The notes under the pieces are model-generated. The model was given only the letters and a program-made list of their open reading frames with translations. It was not told the DNA's origin and searched no databases. A program made the position numbers and the translations under genes. A stretch of 64,000 nt of DNA from Chitinophaga pinensis. Its GTDB lineage: Bacteria > Bacteroidota > Bacteroidia > Chitinophagales > CAIOSU01. Where the stretch lies: the NCBI GenBank assembly GCA_945901065.1, contig CAMDKI010000001.1:124001-188000 (forward strand), given 5' to 3'. Shown piece by piece: positions 9,901 to 17,457 of this stretch (its first letter is position 1; every line of letters starts with the position of its first letter).

Positions 9901-12543
9901 GTAAGCGCTACGGTTAATGTTACCAATGCCTTGGTAATTAACCTAGGTATAACCAACGCTACTTGCGGCGATAGCAATGGTGCTATTGATGCTTCGGTAT
10001 CTGGTGGTTCAGTTCCTTACACTTATACTTGGTCTAATGCTGGATCAGGCAATAGCTTGAGCGGTTTGACTGCTGGTTCTTACGGATTGACGGTAACTGA
10101 TGCCAATGGCTGTTCTGCTACTTCTACTGCTGCTGTTAGTTCAACTTCAACTATCGCTGTTACTCCTACCGTTACCCCAGTGGTTTGCGGAGGTGGAAAC
10201 ACTGGCGCCATTAGCTTGGCAACAACTGGTGGTTCAGGTACTTTGAGCTTTGCTTGGAGCAATGGTGCTAATTCAGCAAGCATTGCTGGTTTGGCTGCCG
10301 GTACTTACACCGTAACGGTAACCGATACTAGCGATTGCCAAACAGTGGTTAGCATTGAAGTTGACGAAACTAGTCCGTTTACCATTACTGCTAGCGCAAC
10401 CGCTGCTGATTGTGGTGGTTCAAATGGCGAAGCAACAGTAACTGTATCTGGTGGTTTAGCTCCTTATACTTATGCTTGGAGCAATGGTGCCACATCGGCG
10501 ACTGCAAGTGCCCTAGTGGGTGGCTTGTATGAGGTAACCATTACCGATGTCAACGGTTGCTCTGCAACTGAATATGTGATTGTGCCAAACACCACTGCTA
10601 TAGATGTAACGGTAGCTAAAGTTGATCATGTATCATGCGGCCAAGCCAACGGCGCTATCAATATTGGCGTAACTGGCGGCGCAACACCTTATACTTACCT
10701 TTGGAGCAATGGTGCAACTACTGCCAACTTAAGTGGCCTAAATGCTGGTACCTATGCGGTAACAGTAACAGATGCGAACGGTTGCAGCGGTACTACTTAT
10801 GCCGAAGTTGAAGCGGCTGAAGCAGTTGTATTTGTTGCCGACCGTGACGATATTAACTGTTTCAACGCTCAAGATGGCTCTATTACGGTTAGCATTGTTA
10901 CCGGAGACGGTCCGTTTACTTATCAATGGAGTCCTGCAGGTCAAGGTTCAAGCCTTACTGGCCTAGGCGCAGGTTCTTATGTAGTAACCGTAACTGCAGC
11001 CAATGGTTGTTCAGCTACAGCTAGCATTACACTAACTCAACCAAACGAATTGGTTGCTTCTTTGGATAGTGCTACAAATGTAACCTGCAACGGCCTAACC
11101 AATGGTTCAATTGATGTAACTACTTCTGGTGGTACTCAACCATACAGCTTCGATTGGGGTACTGCTGGCAATACTGAAGACCTTGCTGGTCTAAGTGCTG
11201 GTTCGTACACCCTAATTGTAACCGATGCCAACGGTTGCTCAAGCCAGCCGCTACAAGTTACCATTACCCAGCCCGATACTTTGGTGTTAAGCTTGGTATC
11301 GGCCGATACTTTGGCTTGCTATGGTAACAGTAATGGCACAGCTGCGGTAGCTGCCACTGGCGGAACCGCCCCTTATGTATACGACTGGAGCAATGGCGAT
11401 ACTGCTGCCACTGCAACTGGGTTAACTGCCGGCACATACACAGTGAGCGTATCTGATGCGAACGGTTGCACAAGCAACACCATAACGGTAACCATTACAC
11501 AACCTGATTCAATGCAAGTATTGATTGCGGCTAGCGAACTGAATTGCTACAACGATAGCAGTGGTGAAGTTCGTGTGAAAGGTGTAGTTGGTGGAACCGC
11601 TCCATACAGCTATAGCTGGAGTACTGGCGCGGGCAACGTGTCTGATTTGACTGGGGTACCTGCTGGCACTTACACTGTAACGGTTACTGATGGTAATGGT
11701 TGTACTACCGCTGCATCGGCTACTTTAGTTAATCCGGCACAATTGGTAGTTGCATCTAATATTACCAATGTAACTTGCCAAGATGCAGCTGATGGTAGCA
11801 TTAGCCTAACTATTAGCGGTGGCACTGGTGCAGTAACCGTAAATTGGGCTCATGGTCCTCAAACGGATTTGGTTGATAACCTAGAGCCTGGTGATTACAC
11901 AGTAACCGTAACCGATGGCAAAGGTTGTATCTATACAGAAACATTCAGCATCACTGCAGGTAACTGTAACAACCCACCAATTGCGGTAAACGATACTGTA
12001 ACTACTGTAAGTGGAACACCTATCGATATCCCAGTATTGGGTAATGACAGCGACCCTGATGGCGACAACATCAATGTAACTGGTATTCCTACCCCTCCAA
12101 CACATGGTACTACTACCATCAATGGAGACGGTACTATCACCTACACGCCTGATACTGATTTTGTTGGGGTAGATAGCTTCATGTATGTTATCTGCGATGA
12201 TGGTATACCTTCACTATGCGATTCAGCTTGGGTGTTTGTAACAGTATTGCCTGATCGTCCGAATGTATCAATACCTAATGGTTTCTCTCCTGACGGTGAC
12301 GGTATTAACGACAACTTCGAGATTGTTGACATTACTAAGTTCCCTAAAAACAAGTTGGAGATATTCAACCGTTGGGGCAACACGGTTTATGAGGCAAAAC
12401 CTTATAACAACGACTGGAACGGTAGCAATATGGACGGAGAACCACTACCTGATGGAACTTACTTCTATGTATTGGAAATCAATGATGGTACTACACCGCC
12501 TTACACTGGCTTCGTAGTAATTCACCGAGGTAGCAATAAATAA
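907..12543 (+). CDS. Giant SprB-repeat adhesin with Ig/cadherin-like domains and type B T9SS sorting domain
   Basis: This is a 3,878-residue cell-surface protein, probably an adhesin used in attachment or gliding. The start is ATG 907; an in-frame TTG at 889 would add six residues before the signal peptide. Residues 1-24 form a signal peptide ending AQAQ. Residues about 25-190 are a beta-rich domain I cannot name. Six SprB repeats follow (about 194-658), then six Ig/cadherin-like domains (about 659-1263), then 32 more SprB repeats (about 1264-3688), a seventh Ig-like domain, and a gliding-motility-associated C-terminal domain (PNGFSPDGDGIND, FNRWG, W-G). Each SprB unit has a paired-Cys pattern (VSCNG near the start, DANGC near the end) around GGTAPYTYxWSNG. 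Each Ig-like unit carries CDNGxPSLCD, so disulfides are likely. SprB itself moves along gliding Flavobacterium cells; that role here is inference. A PorP/SprF gene follows. Confidence 0.95.
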   Translation: MRKYLSLIWVVAAFFMLGTTAQAQTCPPVGPNIDIRFNNVRLDCANDSLFVDIELSNPTGSTYSVSSMSLRFTYNVNMLGTPRISQQTMAGSPSLALQSGIWSYGLVEFSAANAVPTGGAWTKVTTLGFAVTNFDAQGNSNCIALSWNTTLPAITTVQQWVNFACQPNMVFTSYGNNSTCIIDSCNTTSGALNLSALPTNITCTGTNNGTVNSTVSGGTAPYSYLWSNGATTEDISGLSAGTYSVTVTDAASQTATVNGLVVGTSSLTVQYTVTDASCNQTDDGAININNVLGGTGPFTYIWSNGATTEDISLLVAGNYSVTVTDVNGCQGIVRNIPIAEPAAFQYNVFIDNISCAGGTDGALDFTLTGGTAPYTYLWVRYDLNTYLPIDTLGNSQDLTGLTSGLYGVEVEDANGCDGAVFFLLVEPDPINVIGLPSDIKAVSCAGGNDGAINISANGGTGVISFLWSNGAQTEDLEDLVAGTYSVTATDLNGCTASKSFVIAQPDTIIIVIDPILSEAVSCFGRNDGSINITVTGGNGGLIFNWSNGATTQNLTGLAAGSYAVTVTDSLGCFGALANITVTQPDSLLLTATSTTVSCNATSDGTASLTVSGGSTPYAYLWSNGATAANLTGLVSGTYTVTVTDANGCFKSASVTVGVANCPPLARNDINNTLKNVPVSGDISTNDRDPDGDDLNFTVITGPSNGTLTAFNPATGTYTYTPNNGFVGEDSYTYFTCDNGVPSLCDTATVYIEVLDDPKDPFNNPPVANADHFITYVNTQIGSTVINNDYDPDTADIILVNTTLIQLPSNGVFLVLPNGSFTYTPDNGFVGNDTLQYRICDNGTPGPKCDTAFVIITVLSGPGTPSNLPPVAVDDAFYTELNNPVNGTVIPNDYDTDGNQISVTVPQFSGPNNGSLTILPNGDFVYTPNTGYVGPDQFVYILCDNGVPSLCDTATAYILIQNPANQPPIARNDINNTLLNTPVSGSVATNDEEPDGDNVIFTQLTSTTNGIIAGFNPATGTYTYTPNAGFIGTDVFTYSICDDGIPSLCDTGLVTIHVIPPFNFDNNPPVANPDDYVTYINTSVTGTVIPNDFDPDTADIITVGVTLITPPTNGSVTSISPNGVFTYVPATGFIGDDTFEYILCDNGNPSLCDTALVTVHVLPPNGGGNLPPVAVDDAYITQEGVTITNTVIPNDYDQDGNNIVVTVPQFTGPSHGSLTILPNGDFVYVPNAGYTGPDQFTYILCDNGVPSLCDTATAYITIYNVMQIVLTPDSVDCFGASTGSIALTVINGNAPFTYLWSTGATTQNLTGVPAGIYSVTVTDAFGVTVAGTDTVFQPGGAISATEVIVIPTCNGLSNASIDLTVSGGSPGYTYLWSNGATTQDIAGLLAGTYSVTITDDNNCTYTNSYLVTQPNVLVATIDGQTNVACNGGSTGAIDLGVSGGTTAYTYAWSNGATTQDISGLAIGTYTVTVTDANGCTATASATITQNDALTVTAIGTTNVSCNGLSDGALNITISGGVPAYNFAWSNGATTEDVTGLAAGSYSVTVTDAAGCTGTGTFTISEPAVLTATAAADNVVTCFGGNDGSITLTVNGGTTAYSYVWSNGATTQNIGGLTAGTYNVTVTDANNCTATASATVTEQPQLVVSLNGSNDVSCNAGNDGDIDIAVAGGVSPYTYVWSTGAVTEDLTGLTAGTYAVTVTDANNCTSTGSFTIGEPTLLVATIDGQTNVACNGGSTGAIDLGVSGGTTAYTYAWSNGATTQDISGLAIGTYTVTITDANGCSATASATITQNDALTIAATGTTNVSCNGLSDGALNITVSGGVPAYNFAWSNGATTEDVTGLPVGSYSVTVTDAAGCTGTGTFTISEPAVLTATAAADNVVTCFGGNDGSITLTVNGGTTAYAYVWSNGATSQNISGLTAGTYTVTVTDANSCTATASATITENPLLTATLVGQTNVLCNGGNDGSFDITVAGGVAPYTYLWSNGDTTQDVAGLTAGAYGVTVTDAVGCTATGNSNITQPAVLVATIDGQTNVACNGGSTGAIDLGVTGGTSTYTYAWSNGATTEDLSGLAIGTYTVTVTDANGCSATASATITESPALVVDLDQAIDATCNGLSDGSIFLNISGGVPAYTFSWSGPGAYASTTQNISGLAAGVYTVTVTDAANCTATGIFTVEEPLTLTASAAADNVVSCFGGNDGAITLTVNGGTTAYTYVWSNGDTTQNIAGVTAGTYTVTVTDANSCTATASATVTEQPQLVVSLNGSNDASCNGGNDGDIDIAVAGGVAPYTFVWSNGATTEDLTGLTAGTYNVTATDVNNCTATGSFTISEPTLLVATIDAQTNVACNGGSTGAIDLGVTGGTSPYTFAWSNQQSTEDISGLTIGTYTVTVTDLNGCTATATATITENDSLQITATTTTNVSCFGNADGALDITVIGGVSPYTFVWSNGATTEDVTGLAAGTYGVTVTDAAGCTGSASFTISQPNELTIEATADNVSCEGGANGAADLLIGGGTLPYSFAWSNGSTIEDLTGLSAGVYIVTVTDANGCTIGATVTVGTDNILVLNTAVTNATCVQSNGVATVSVSGGSGSFTYNWGTGNTASISNLAPGIYTVTVTDAVNGCTASANVAVSGSSDIDVTTATVGVLCGTGATGSISLGITGGTAPYTYAWSTPLGSGSSASGLTAGTYFATVTDAAGCLEVLILEVEEIVSLRALVNTTDANCGQANGSATVAVSGGTAPYTYAWSNGATAANANNLAAGIYFLTITDANGCSTQTSVPVGNISGPAITIDNVTNLTCANSSTGAVDVSVTGGVGPYTYLWSNGAITQDLTNLPSGPFSLTVTDAAGCQASTLVRLSTPTAIVVITEGTNVSCNNANNGSTHTVVSGGVGSYTYAWSNGATTADLSALAAGTYTLTVTDGNGCSVSTPVVITQPDVLTVTANPTGVACNGNADGTVTSSVVGGTAPYTYQWSNGATTADLTALSAGLYSVTVTDANGCTATVSATVNVTNALVINLGITNATCGDSNGAIDASVSGGSVPYTYTWSNAGSGNSLSGLTAGSYGLTVTDANGCSATSTAAVSSTSTIAVTPTVTPVVCGGGNTGAISLATTGGSGTLSFAWSNGANSASIAGLAAGTYTVTVTDTSDCQTVVSIEVDETSPFTITASATAADCGGSNGEATVTVSGGLAPYTYAWSNGATSATASALVGGLYEVTITDVNGCSATEYVIVPNTTAIDVTVAKVDHVSCGQANGAINIGVTGGATPYTYLWSNGATTANLSGLNAGTYAVTVTDANGCSGTTYAEVEAAEAVVFVADRDDINCFNAQDGSITVSIVTGDGPFTYQWSPAGQGSSLTGLGAGSYVVTVTAANGCSATASITLTQPNELVASLDSATNVTCNGLTNGSIDVTTSGGTQPYSFDWGTAGNTEDLAGLSAGSYTLIVTDANGCSSQPLQVTITQPDTLVLSLVSADTLACYGNSNGTAAVAATGGTAPYVYDWSNGDTAATATGLTAGTYTVSVSDANGCTSNTITVTITQPDSMQVLIAASELNCYNDSSGEVRVKGVVGGTAPYSYSWSTGAGNVSDLTGVPAGTYTVTVTDGNGCTTAASATLVNPAQLVVASNITNVTCQDAADGSISLTISGGTGAVTVNWAHGPQTDLVDNLEPGDYTVTVTDGKGCIYTETFSITAGNCNNPPIAVNDTVTTVSGTPIDIPVLGNDSDPDGDNINVTGIPTPPTHGTTTINGDGTITYTPDTDFVGVDSFMYVICDDGIPSLCDSAWVFVTVLPDRPNVSIPNGFSPDGDGINDNFEIVDITKFPKNKLEIFNRWGNTVYEAKPYNNDWNGSNMDGEPLPDGTYFYVLEINDGTTPPYTGFVVIHRGSNK
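2899..4710 (+). repeat. Duplicated block of three Ig/cadherin-like domains (ABC-ABC)
   Basis: Inside the giant adhesin the six Ig-like domains are two copies of a three-domain block. Domains 1 and 4 begin with ARNDINNTL, domains 2 and 5 with NPPVAN, and domains 3 and 6 with LPPVAVDDA. The ARND codons of domain 1 (2899) and domain 4 (3811) are 912 bp apart; the LPPV codons of domains 3 and 6 (3505, 4411) are 906 bp apart. The pattern indicates one duplication of a whole triplet rather than stepwise single-domain gains. Confidence 0.85.
5161..8358 (+). repeat. Higher-order repeat of four SprB units, period 912 bp (third copy 924 bp)
   Basis: SprB units 9-12, 13-16 and 17-20 are three successive copies of the same four-unit block, and units 21-22 begin a fourth copy before the pattern decays. 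Block starts, aligned on the codons for TI(D/A) before QTNVACNGG, fall at 5161, 6073, 6985 and 7909. The spacings are therefore 912, 912 and 924 bp; the extra 12 bp come from an insertion in unit 18 (SGPGAYAS). Copies 1 and 2 are nearly identical in bases over their first 180 bp, including third codon positions, which points to recent duplication or gene conversion. Confidence 0.9.
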
Positions 12544-12557
12544 AAATCAATGGTAAG

Positions 12558-12581
12558 GCCGGGGCTGTGAAAAGCCCCGGC
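12558..12581 (+). terminator. GC-rich hairpin after the giant adhesin gene
   Basis: A perfect 9-bp stem (GCCGGGGCT / AGCCCCGGC) with a 6-nt loop starts 15 bp after the stop codon. No T-run follows, so it may be an mRNA-stabilising or partial terminator hairpin and may allow read-through into the PorP/SprF gene. Confidence 0.6.
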
Positions 12582-12789
12582 ATTGCCAATATTAATAAGC
12601 ATAGCATTGCGGTAGAAGCGGTAACAAGCGCAACTACTATTTTAATAAAAGTTGATTGACAGGATTGAAATTTTTTTGACCAATCTCAGAAACGGACCAG
12701 ACACACTAAGGGTATTCAGTGTTACGGTGCTTTCGAGAATAAGTTTCGCTTCTGAGTAAAGATTTTTGAAAAACAGACCAAACACAGAT

Positions 12790-13770
12790 ATGAAAAAGTT
12801 TTTGTTTTTAATCACCGCATTTATCATGCTCTTTATTGGAGTTGGTGTAAAGGAAGCCAATGCTCAACAAGATGCACAATACAGCATGTACATGTTTAAC
12901 GGCCTTGCTGTAAACCCTGCATATGCCGGTAGCCGCGAAAGGCCAGTGGTATTAGCGCTATATAGGCACCAATGGGCCGGTTTTGGCGATGGTGTGCCGC
13001 GCACGGCCCTAGTTGCAGCTCACGCGCCATTGATGAACGACCGCATTGGGTTGGGCATATCGTTGGGCAGCGACAATATTGGCGTAACCAACATGACGAA
13101 TGTTACTTTGAGTTATGCATATCGTTTGCCAGTAGGTAAAAAAGCTTTTTGGAAAGGTAAACTCTCCTTTGGTTTGAATGCCCAGTTTAACAACTACCGC
13201 CAACGTTGGAGTGAGATAACCTCAACCACTGGCGGCGACCCGAGCTTTTCTCAAAACTCACAAAATATTTTCAGCCCTAACTTTGGTGCAGGTGTTTACT
13301 ACTATACTGATAAGTTCTATTTGGGTGCCTCTATTCCGCACATGTTGAACACTAGCTTGTCTGACAATGTAAAACTTTCAGGTACCAACAATCTGGTGGC
13401 CCGCACTTCACGCCACTATTTTTTTACGGTAGGTGCCATTGTTAAGTTGAACGAAAACTTGAAATTGCGTCCGTCTATTTTGTTTAAGTACGTTGAAAAT
13501 ACTCCATTCCAAGCCGATTACAACGTAAGCTTGTTAATCAAAGAATCGCTTTGGCTTGGTGCTTCGTTCCGCTCATCGTTCCAGCAGCCTGCTGCTGTGT
13601 TGGGCATGATTGAGTACATGTTCGTTAAAGGCCTTCGTTTGGGCTATGCCTACGATTATACCTTGAGCGGCATTGGCGCATACCAGAGCGGCTCTCACGA
13701 GATCATGTTGAGCTATGAGTTCGGCAAAAAAGATAAGTACCTCAGCCCACGCCGCATGAGCTATTTTTAA
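12790..13770 (+). CDS. PorP/SprF family type IX outer-membrane protein
   Basis: This is a 326-residue protein with a signal peptide (MKKFLFLITAFIMLF...ANAQ) followed by the PorP/SprF opening QDAQYSMYMFNGLAVNPAYAGSR. The rest is alternating hydrophobic and aromatic beta-strands as expected for an outer-membrane barrel, ending YEFGKKDKYLSPRRMSYF. I chose ATG 12790 because it begins the signal peptide; an upstream TTG at 12766 adds only polar residues. In Flavobacterium, SprF is needed to put SprB on the surface, and family members are usually coded beside their type B cargo. Here it lies 246 bp downstream of the giant type B adhesin, so it is the likely partner. A strong terminator closes the locus. 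Confidence 0.92.
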   Translation: MKKFLFLITAFIMLFIGVGVKEANAQQDAQYSMYMFNGLAVNPAYAGSRERPVVLALYRHQWAGFGDGVPRTALVAAHAPLMNDRIGLGISLGSDNIGVTNMTNVTLSYAYRLPVGKKAFWKGKLSFGLNAQFNNYRQRWSEITSTTGGDPSFSQNSQNIFSPNFGAGVYYYTDKFYLGASIPHMLNTSLSDNVKLSGTNNLVARTSRHYFFTVGAIVKLNENLKLRPSILFKYVENTPFQADYNVSLLIKESLWLGASFRSSFQQPAAVLGMIEYMFVKGLRLGYAYDYTLSGIGAYQSGSHEIMLSYEFGKKDKYLSPRRMSYF

Positions 13771-13790
13771 ATAAAAGTTAAAGGTCTGAT

Positions 13791-13829
13791 GCAAAGCCTT
13801 GCCATAATCCGGCAAGGCTTTGCTTTTTT
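13791..13829 (+). terminator. Rho-independent terminator after PorP/SprF
   Basis: A perfect 13-bp stem (GCAAAGCCTTGCC / GGCAAGGCTTTGC) with a 7-nt loop is followed by six T. It begins 20 bp after the PorP/SprF stop codon and ends the adhesin locus. Confidence 0.95.
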
Positions 13830-13842
13830 AAAGTAAAAGGGA

Positions 13843-14001
13843 ATGAAAGAGTTGTTATCAGCTACTTATGCGTTACTTATGTCTGTGGGCCTTTGTGCGG
13901 AAGAGGATAAAGCATTTACAGTAAGTATTTATTCAAGCAAGGTTAAAGGCACAATGGGGTTGGAATATAAAGTTGGGCAAATGAAGGTAAACCTAGGATG
14001 A
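13843..14001 (+). CDS. Possible 52-residue secreted peptide, unknown function
   Basis: This short ATG reading frame lies in the 330-bp gap after the PorP/SprF terminator. A purine-rich AAAGGGA sits just upstream. The predicted start MKELLSATYALLMSVGLCA resembles a short signal peptide, and the remaining 30 residues are polar. I recognise no family. No promoter is visible, and the terminator upstream isolates it from the adhesin locus. It could be a chance frame or the remnant of a longer gene. Confidence 0.25.
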   Translation: MKELLSATYALLMSVGLCAEEDKAFTVSIYSSKVKGTMGLEYKVGQMKVNLG

Positions 14002-14095
14002 TAGGAAGGATAACCCATGAAACCGGCATTTTTGCTCCTTCATCTGCAACCCAACAAGCATTATGTATCAAGTTTAAAGCGAAGCAGTTCTTCCC

Positions 14096-14134
14096 TAAAA
14101 AAACATCCCGCAGCGCCTCCTCAAGCACTGCGGG
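14096..14134 (-). terminator. Rho-independent terminator of the PCMD/Ig-like protein gene
   Basis: Read on the minus strand, a 7-bp stem (CCCGCAG / CTGCGGG, 14-nt loop) is followed by ATG and a run of seven T, 26 bp after the stop codon of the gene ending at 14160. Confidence 0.8.
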
Positions 14135-14159
14135 ACCCATGAAAAAAACGGTTAAAATC

Positions 14160-17138
14160 TTATTGCTTAAAGGTTTTTACCTTAAAGCTTTGGTTCGCTC
14201 CAGACAATTGCAATACATATACTCCACCTGGCAACTGAGCGTTAATTTGATTTAAACTATTGCTCGTTAACCCACTTTCCAAAATCAATTTACCGCCCAA
14301 ATCGAATAGCTGCATCGTTGGGTTTTCGATAACTGAACCCGTTAAGTCAATCATCAAATCTGATTGGTTCCAGTAGGCTTTGATGATACCTTGAGCTGCT
14401 TCGTTGATGCCAACAAAAGGCGTTACTATAACCACCATCTCAGCCGAAGTAAGCGTATCGTTCCATTGGTTTACCGACTTTACCACCACATACTTAACAC
14501 CGGTATTGGCAAAGTTAGGCGTGTAAGTATTGCCTGTTTCGGCTGGGCTGAAAGCGCCATAGCCAAAGCCTGATGTACCAGAGGTTAACCATTCGCGCGT
14601 TGCGGGATGCGTTTCGTTAATAGTAACAATAGTGCCGCTAACATTCTGCACAATCCTTTGGGTATCTAGCGGCGTTGCAGCAATCTCAAATGGAATTACT
14701 TCAAGGTTGGTGCCATTATCGGTGCCCACTACCGCTGGGGTGGTAGATACTACCCGGATGCGGTAACCAGTACCTGCAAGGGTATTGCTAGGTATAATAG
14801 CATTAATACTCGACCCAGGCGATGTGCCAATTACTACTGGGTTGGTAAAGTCTCCATTAGCGTCTGAAAGCTCAGCACTAAGTACGTTGCTGCCACCAAA
14901 CACAATGTCGCTAGTATAATCAATAGTCACTTGTACATTGCTGCTAGGTGATACTAAGAACGGTGAACCAGTAACAGTTGAGGTAGATAAAGTAGTACCG
15001 TTTACGACGGTTACTTCTACTTCGTTGCTGGTAGTTAGATCGCTATATTGGTTTTGCGAAGTAGCTACTACGTAGTAGGTGCCAATTACACTAAAGGCCG
15101 GTAAGTAGCTAGCACCCGTTTGTGGCGGGCTAAAGCTTTGGTATGGGCCACCGCTTACGGCAGCGTACTTCCATTCGCGGCTAGCTGTCTGGCTTTCGGT
15201 TATAGTAAGTGTTGTGCCTGCACTGCCAATCGTATAGCTTTGCGCACTTGCAGGGGATATGCTGTTGTTAAATTGGTCGATCAACAAATTTGAACCATTG
15301 TTGCTGCCATTTACCGCAGGGTTGCTAGCCACTACGCGTATGCGGTAGCCAATACCTGCAGGGGTTGATGAAGGTATGGTAGCGTTGATGCTTCCACTGC
15401 CTGTGCCAGTATCAGTGCCAATGTTAGTTGCATTAGCAAAGCTGCCGTTTGCATCTGAAAGTTGTGCCGTAAATATATTGCCGCCAGCAAAGGTGCTGGT
15501 AGTAGTAAATGGTACGGTAACTGAAGCTGCTGGTGCCGATGGGCTAAAATAGTAAGCGCTAGGAGTAATAGCACCCGTAAGCAGGTTTACGGTACTCACC
15601 GATACTTCTACTTCGTTACTAGTTACAGTAGTTCCATTGATTACACTTTGAGCTACAACATAGTATGTGCCACCGCTATTAAATATTGGCGCATAGGTGG
15701 TACCCGTTTCGGCAGGAGTAAATGCCGTGTAGGGTCCGCCTATTGCAGTAGCAAATTTCCATTCGCGGCTGGTGCCGGTTGGTGTTTCGGTTACGGTTAG
15801 CAAGTTGCCAGTGCCACCTACCAATAAGCTTTGGCTAGATGAAGGTGCAATACTATTGCCTACCACCGTTACCACCACTTCGTTCGATTTGGCAACAAAC
15901 CCGCCAGCGTATGTTGATTGGGCAATAACATAATAAATACCGGCATTGGCAAATTGAGGGGCAAAGGTAGTGTTGTTAGCAGCTGGGCTAAAAGCAGTAT
16001 ATGGCCCGCCGCTTGCGGTGGCAAAACGCCACTCCCTTGAGAGCGCCGCAGGAGTTTCGGTTACGGTAAGTAGGTTGCCTGCTACGTTTGCTGCAAGGGT
16101 TTGAGACGTTGCTGGGGCTACAGTGGTATTTACCAAATTAATAGTGATGTTGCTTCCATTATCGTTGGCAGTGAGCGCAGGACTGCTCGATACTACTCTG
16201 ATGCGGTATCCCGTGCCTGTAGGCGTATTTGCTGGGATGGTAGCAGCAATAGTACCGGATGTGCCACTAGTAACAGAACCGATGGTTACAGGGCTCGCAA
16301 ATGAGCCGCTGGCATTGCTCAATTGTGCGGTAAAGGTGTTTCCACCAGTATAGTTACCAACTGCCGTAAACGGAACACTAATAGCGCTACCTGCAGTACC
16401 GGTTACATAATATGGGCCTGTAGCTACTGTGCCGGTAGTAAGAGCGGGGTTGTAAATTACCTCCAAGTCATCAATCCAGATGGTGTTATTGTTATTGGCA
16501 CCAGTGTTTATGGCACTTAGAAAATACCCAGGTGTGTTGCCATTAACATATACGAATGGCACAGAAAAGCGGGTCCAACCAGAAACTGTAGATGCAGGGG
16601 TGTTAAATATTGCTCTGGCTACTACGTTTGCTGTTGTATTACCTTGACCGCTGCCGCTCTCTGGTAATGCACCAGCGCCAGTGTGCAGGTTTACTTGCAC
16701 GGTGCCAGAGTTGCTGCCTGCAGAAGTATATTTGTACCAACCTACCAAACTATCTGGTCTTCCTGTAAAAGGGCTGTTAAAATTAGCATCATTGGATACA
16801 GTACCAGCATATCCATTCGCAGGATTAAAGTCAGGCGCTTCTAATTTTCCAGTACTCGCTATACCGTTAACAGTAACACCGAAAAAGGTGGTAGCCTTTA
16901 ATTTCATACAATAAGTACCCGAATGGGCATTGCCATCACGGGTGCATGTTTGAGGAGCAGAAGGTGCATTACCACCACCTGTTTTAGTTGAGTTCCAGTT
17001 GGTAGGTTCTTCGCTACTGCCACCAATACCGGTCCAAGACTCAAATGTACCATTGGGCACGGTAGTTTGTGCACTTAGGGTCAGGCTGCCCAACAACGCG
17101 GCCAAGCAAAGTAAAATGGTATAAATATTCAGGTTCAT
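14160..17138 (-). CDS. Secreted multidomain protein: PCMD-like domain, Ig-like repeats, type A T9SS sorting domain
   Basis: This 992-residue protein has a signal peptide (residues 1-24, ending LTLSAQ). Residues about 25-235 resemble the putative carbohydrate-metabolism (PCMD) domain: NGTFESWTG near the start, SGTYCMKLK, and IWIDDLEVIY at the end. Two module types then alternate in the order X-Y-Y-X-Y-X-Y. Module X has FTAQLSxAxGSF...GYRIRVVSSxPA; module Y is Ig/PKD-like with SREWKFA...GGPY...YYVVAQS...SNEV. The last 70 residues form a type A sorting domain (LFDLGGKLI, LPGGVYVLQL, K-x-FK end), so it is exported by T9SS. Glycan binding on or outside the cell is likely but unproven. It is a single gene, with its own terminator and the divergent rhodopsin gene upstream. 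Confidence 0.88.
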   Translation of the reverse strand: MNLNIYTILLCLAALLGSLTLSAQTTVPNGTFESWTGIGGSSEEPTNWNSTKTGGGNAPSAPQTCTRDGNAHSGTYCMKLKATTFFGVTVNGIASTGKLEAPDFNPANGYAGTVSNDANFNSPFTGRPDSLVGWYKYTSAGSNSGTVQVNLHTGAGALPESGSGQGNTTANVVARAIFNTPASTVSGWTRFSVPFVYVNGNTPGYFLSAINTGANNNNTIWIDDLEVIYNPALTTGTVATGPYYVTGTAGSAISVPFTAVGNYTGGNTFTAQLSNASGSFASPVTIGSVTSGTSGTIAATIPANTPTGTGYRIRVVSSSPALTANDNGSNITINLVNTTVAPATSQTLAANVAGNLLTVTETPAALSREWRFATASGGPYTAFSPAANNTTFAPQFANAGIYYVIAQSTYAGGFVAKSNEVVVTVVGNSIAPSSSQSLLVGGTGNLLTVTETPTGTSREWKFATAIGGPYTAFTPAETGTTYAPIFNSGGTYYVVAQSVINGTTVTSNEVEVSVSTVNLLTGAITPSAYYFSPSAPAASVTVPFTTTSTFAGGNIFTAQLSDANGSFANATNIGTDTGTGSGSINATIPSSTPAGIGYRIRVVASNPAVNGSNNGSNLLIDQFNNSISPASAQSYTIGSAGTTLTITESQTASREWKYAAVSGGPYQSFSPPQTGASYLPAFSVIGTYYVVATSQNQYSDLTTSNEVEVTVVNGTTLSTSTVTGSPFLVSPSSNVQVTIDYTSDIVFGGSNVLSAELSDANGDFTNPVVIGTSPGSSINAIIPSNTLAGTGYRIRVVSTTPAVVGTDNGTNLEVIPFEIAATPLDTQRIVQNVSGTIVTINETHPATREWLTSGTSGFGYGAFSPAETGNTYTPNFANTGVKYVVVKSVNQWNDTLTSAEMVVIVTPFVGINEAAQGIIKAYWNQSDLMIDLTGSVIENPTMQLFDLGGKLILESGLTSNSLNQINAQLPGGVYVLQLSGANQSFKVKTFKQ

Positions 17139-17457
17139 ATTATAGCGTGATTTCAGTTTGCAAATCTTAAAACATTTTCAACGATTACCAAATAGCACCT
17201 GTCCGAATAAAGTTAACTGCACCCCTATTTTATTGTAAATGTTAGTGTTAGCCTTGGACGTACGCCGGTAAAAATAATTTACAATTTTTGAGATATTTTC
17301 ATATCTGTTGGGTAGGTAATTGGGGTATTGGCTGGCGTTAATTGTAAATCTTGCTAAGGTATGTAACAATGTAATATGCGTAATTATAAAATTCAATTGT
17401 CAAAAAACAATTATAGCTATCTTGTTGTTAATGGAATCATAAACTAAACCCAAAGCT
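17139..17457 (+). other. 319-bp divergent intergenic region (PCMD protein / rhodopsin)
   Basis: This AT-rich region separates two divergent genes. The only weak promoter candidate I see for the rhodopsin is TTG at 17397-17399 and TATCTTGT at 17418-17425 (18-bp gap); it matches TAnnTTTG imperfectly. No light-regulator site, riboswitch or small gene was recognised. Confidence 0.5.

Noticed and set aside
5161..11970. Long tandem repeats that could be taken for a CRISPR array
   Set aside because: The repeats are in frame, about 76 codons long and encode SprB domains; there are no short constant repeats with variable spacers and no cas genes.
2061..12140. Many antisense and out-of-frame open frames within the giant adhesin gene
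   Set aside because: They are shadows of repetitive coding sequence, have biased Thr/Ser/Val composition, and show no start signals or family resemblance.
17139..17457. Light- or carotenoid-responsive operator upstream of the rhodopsin gene
   Set aside because: No palindrome or known regulator site could be recognised; only a weak promoter match is present.
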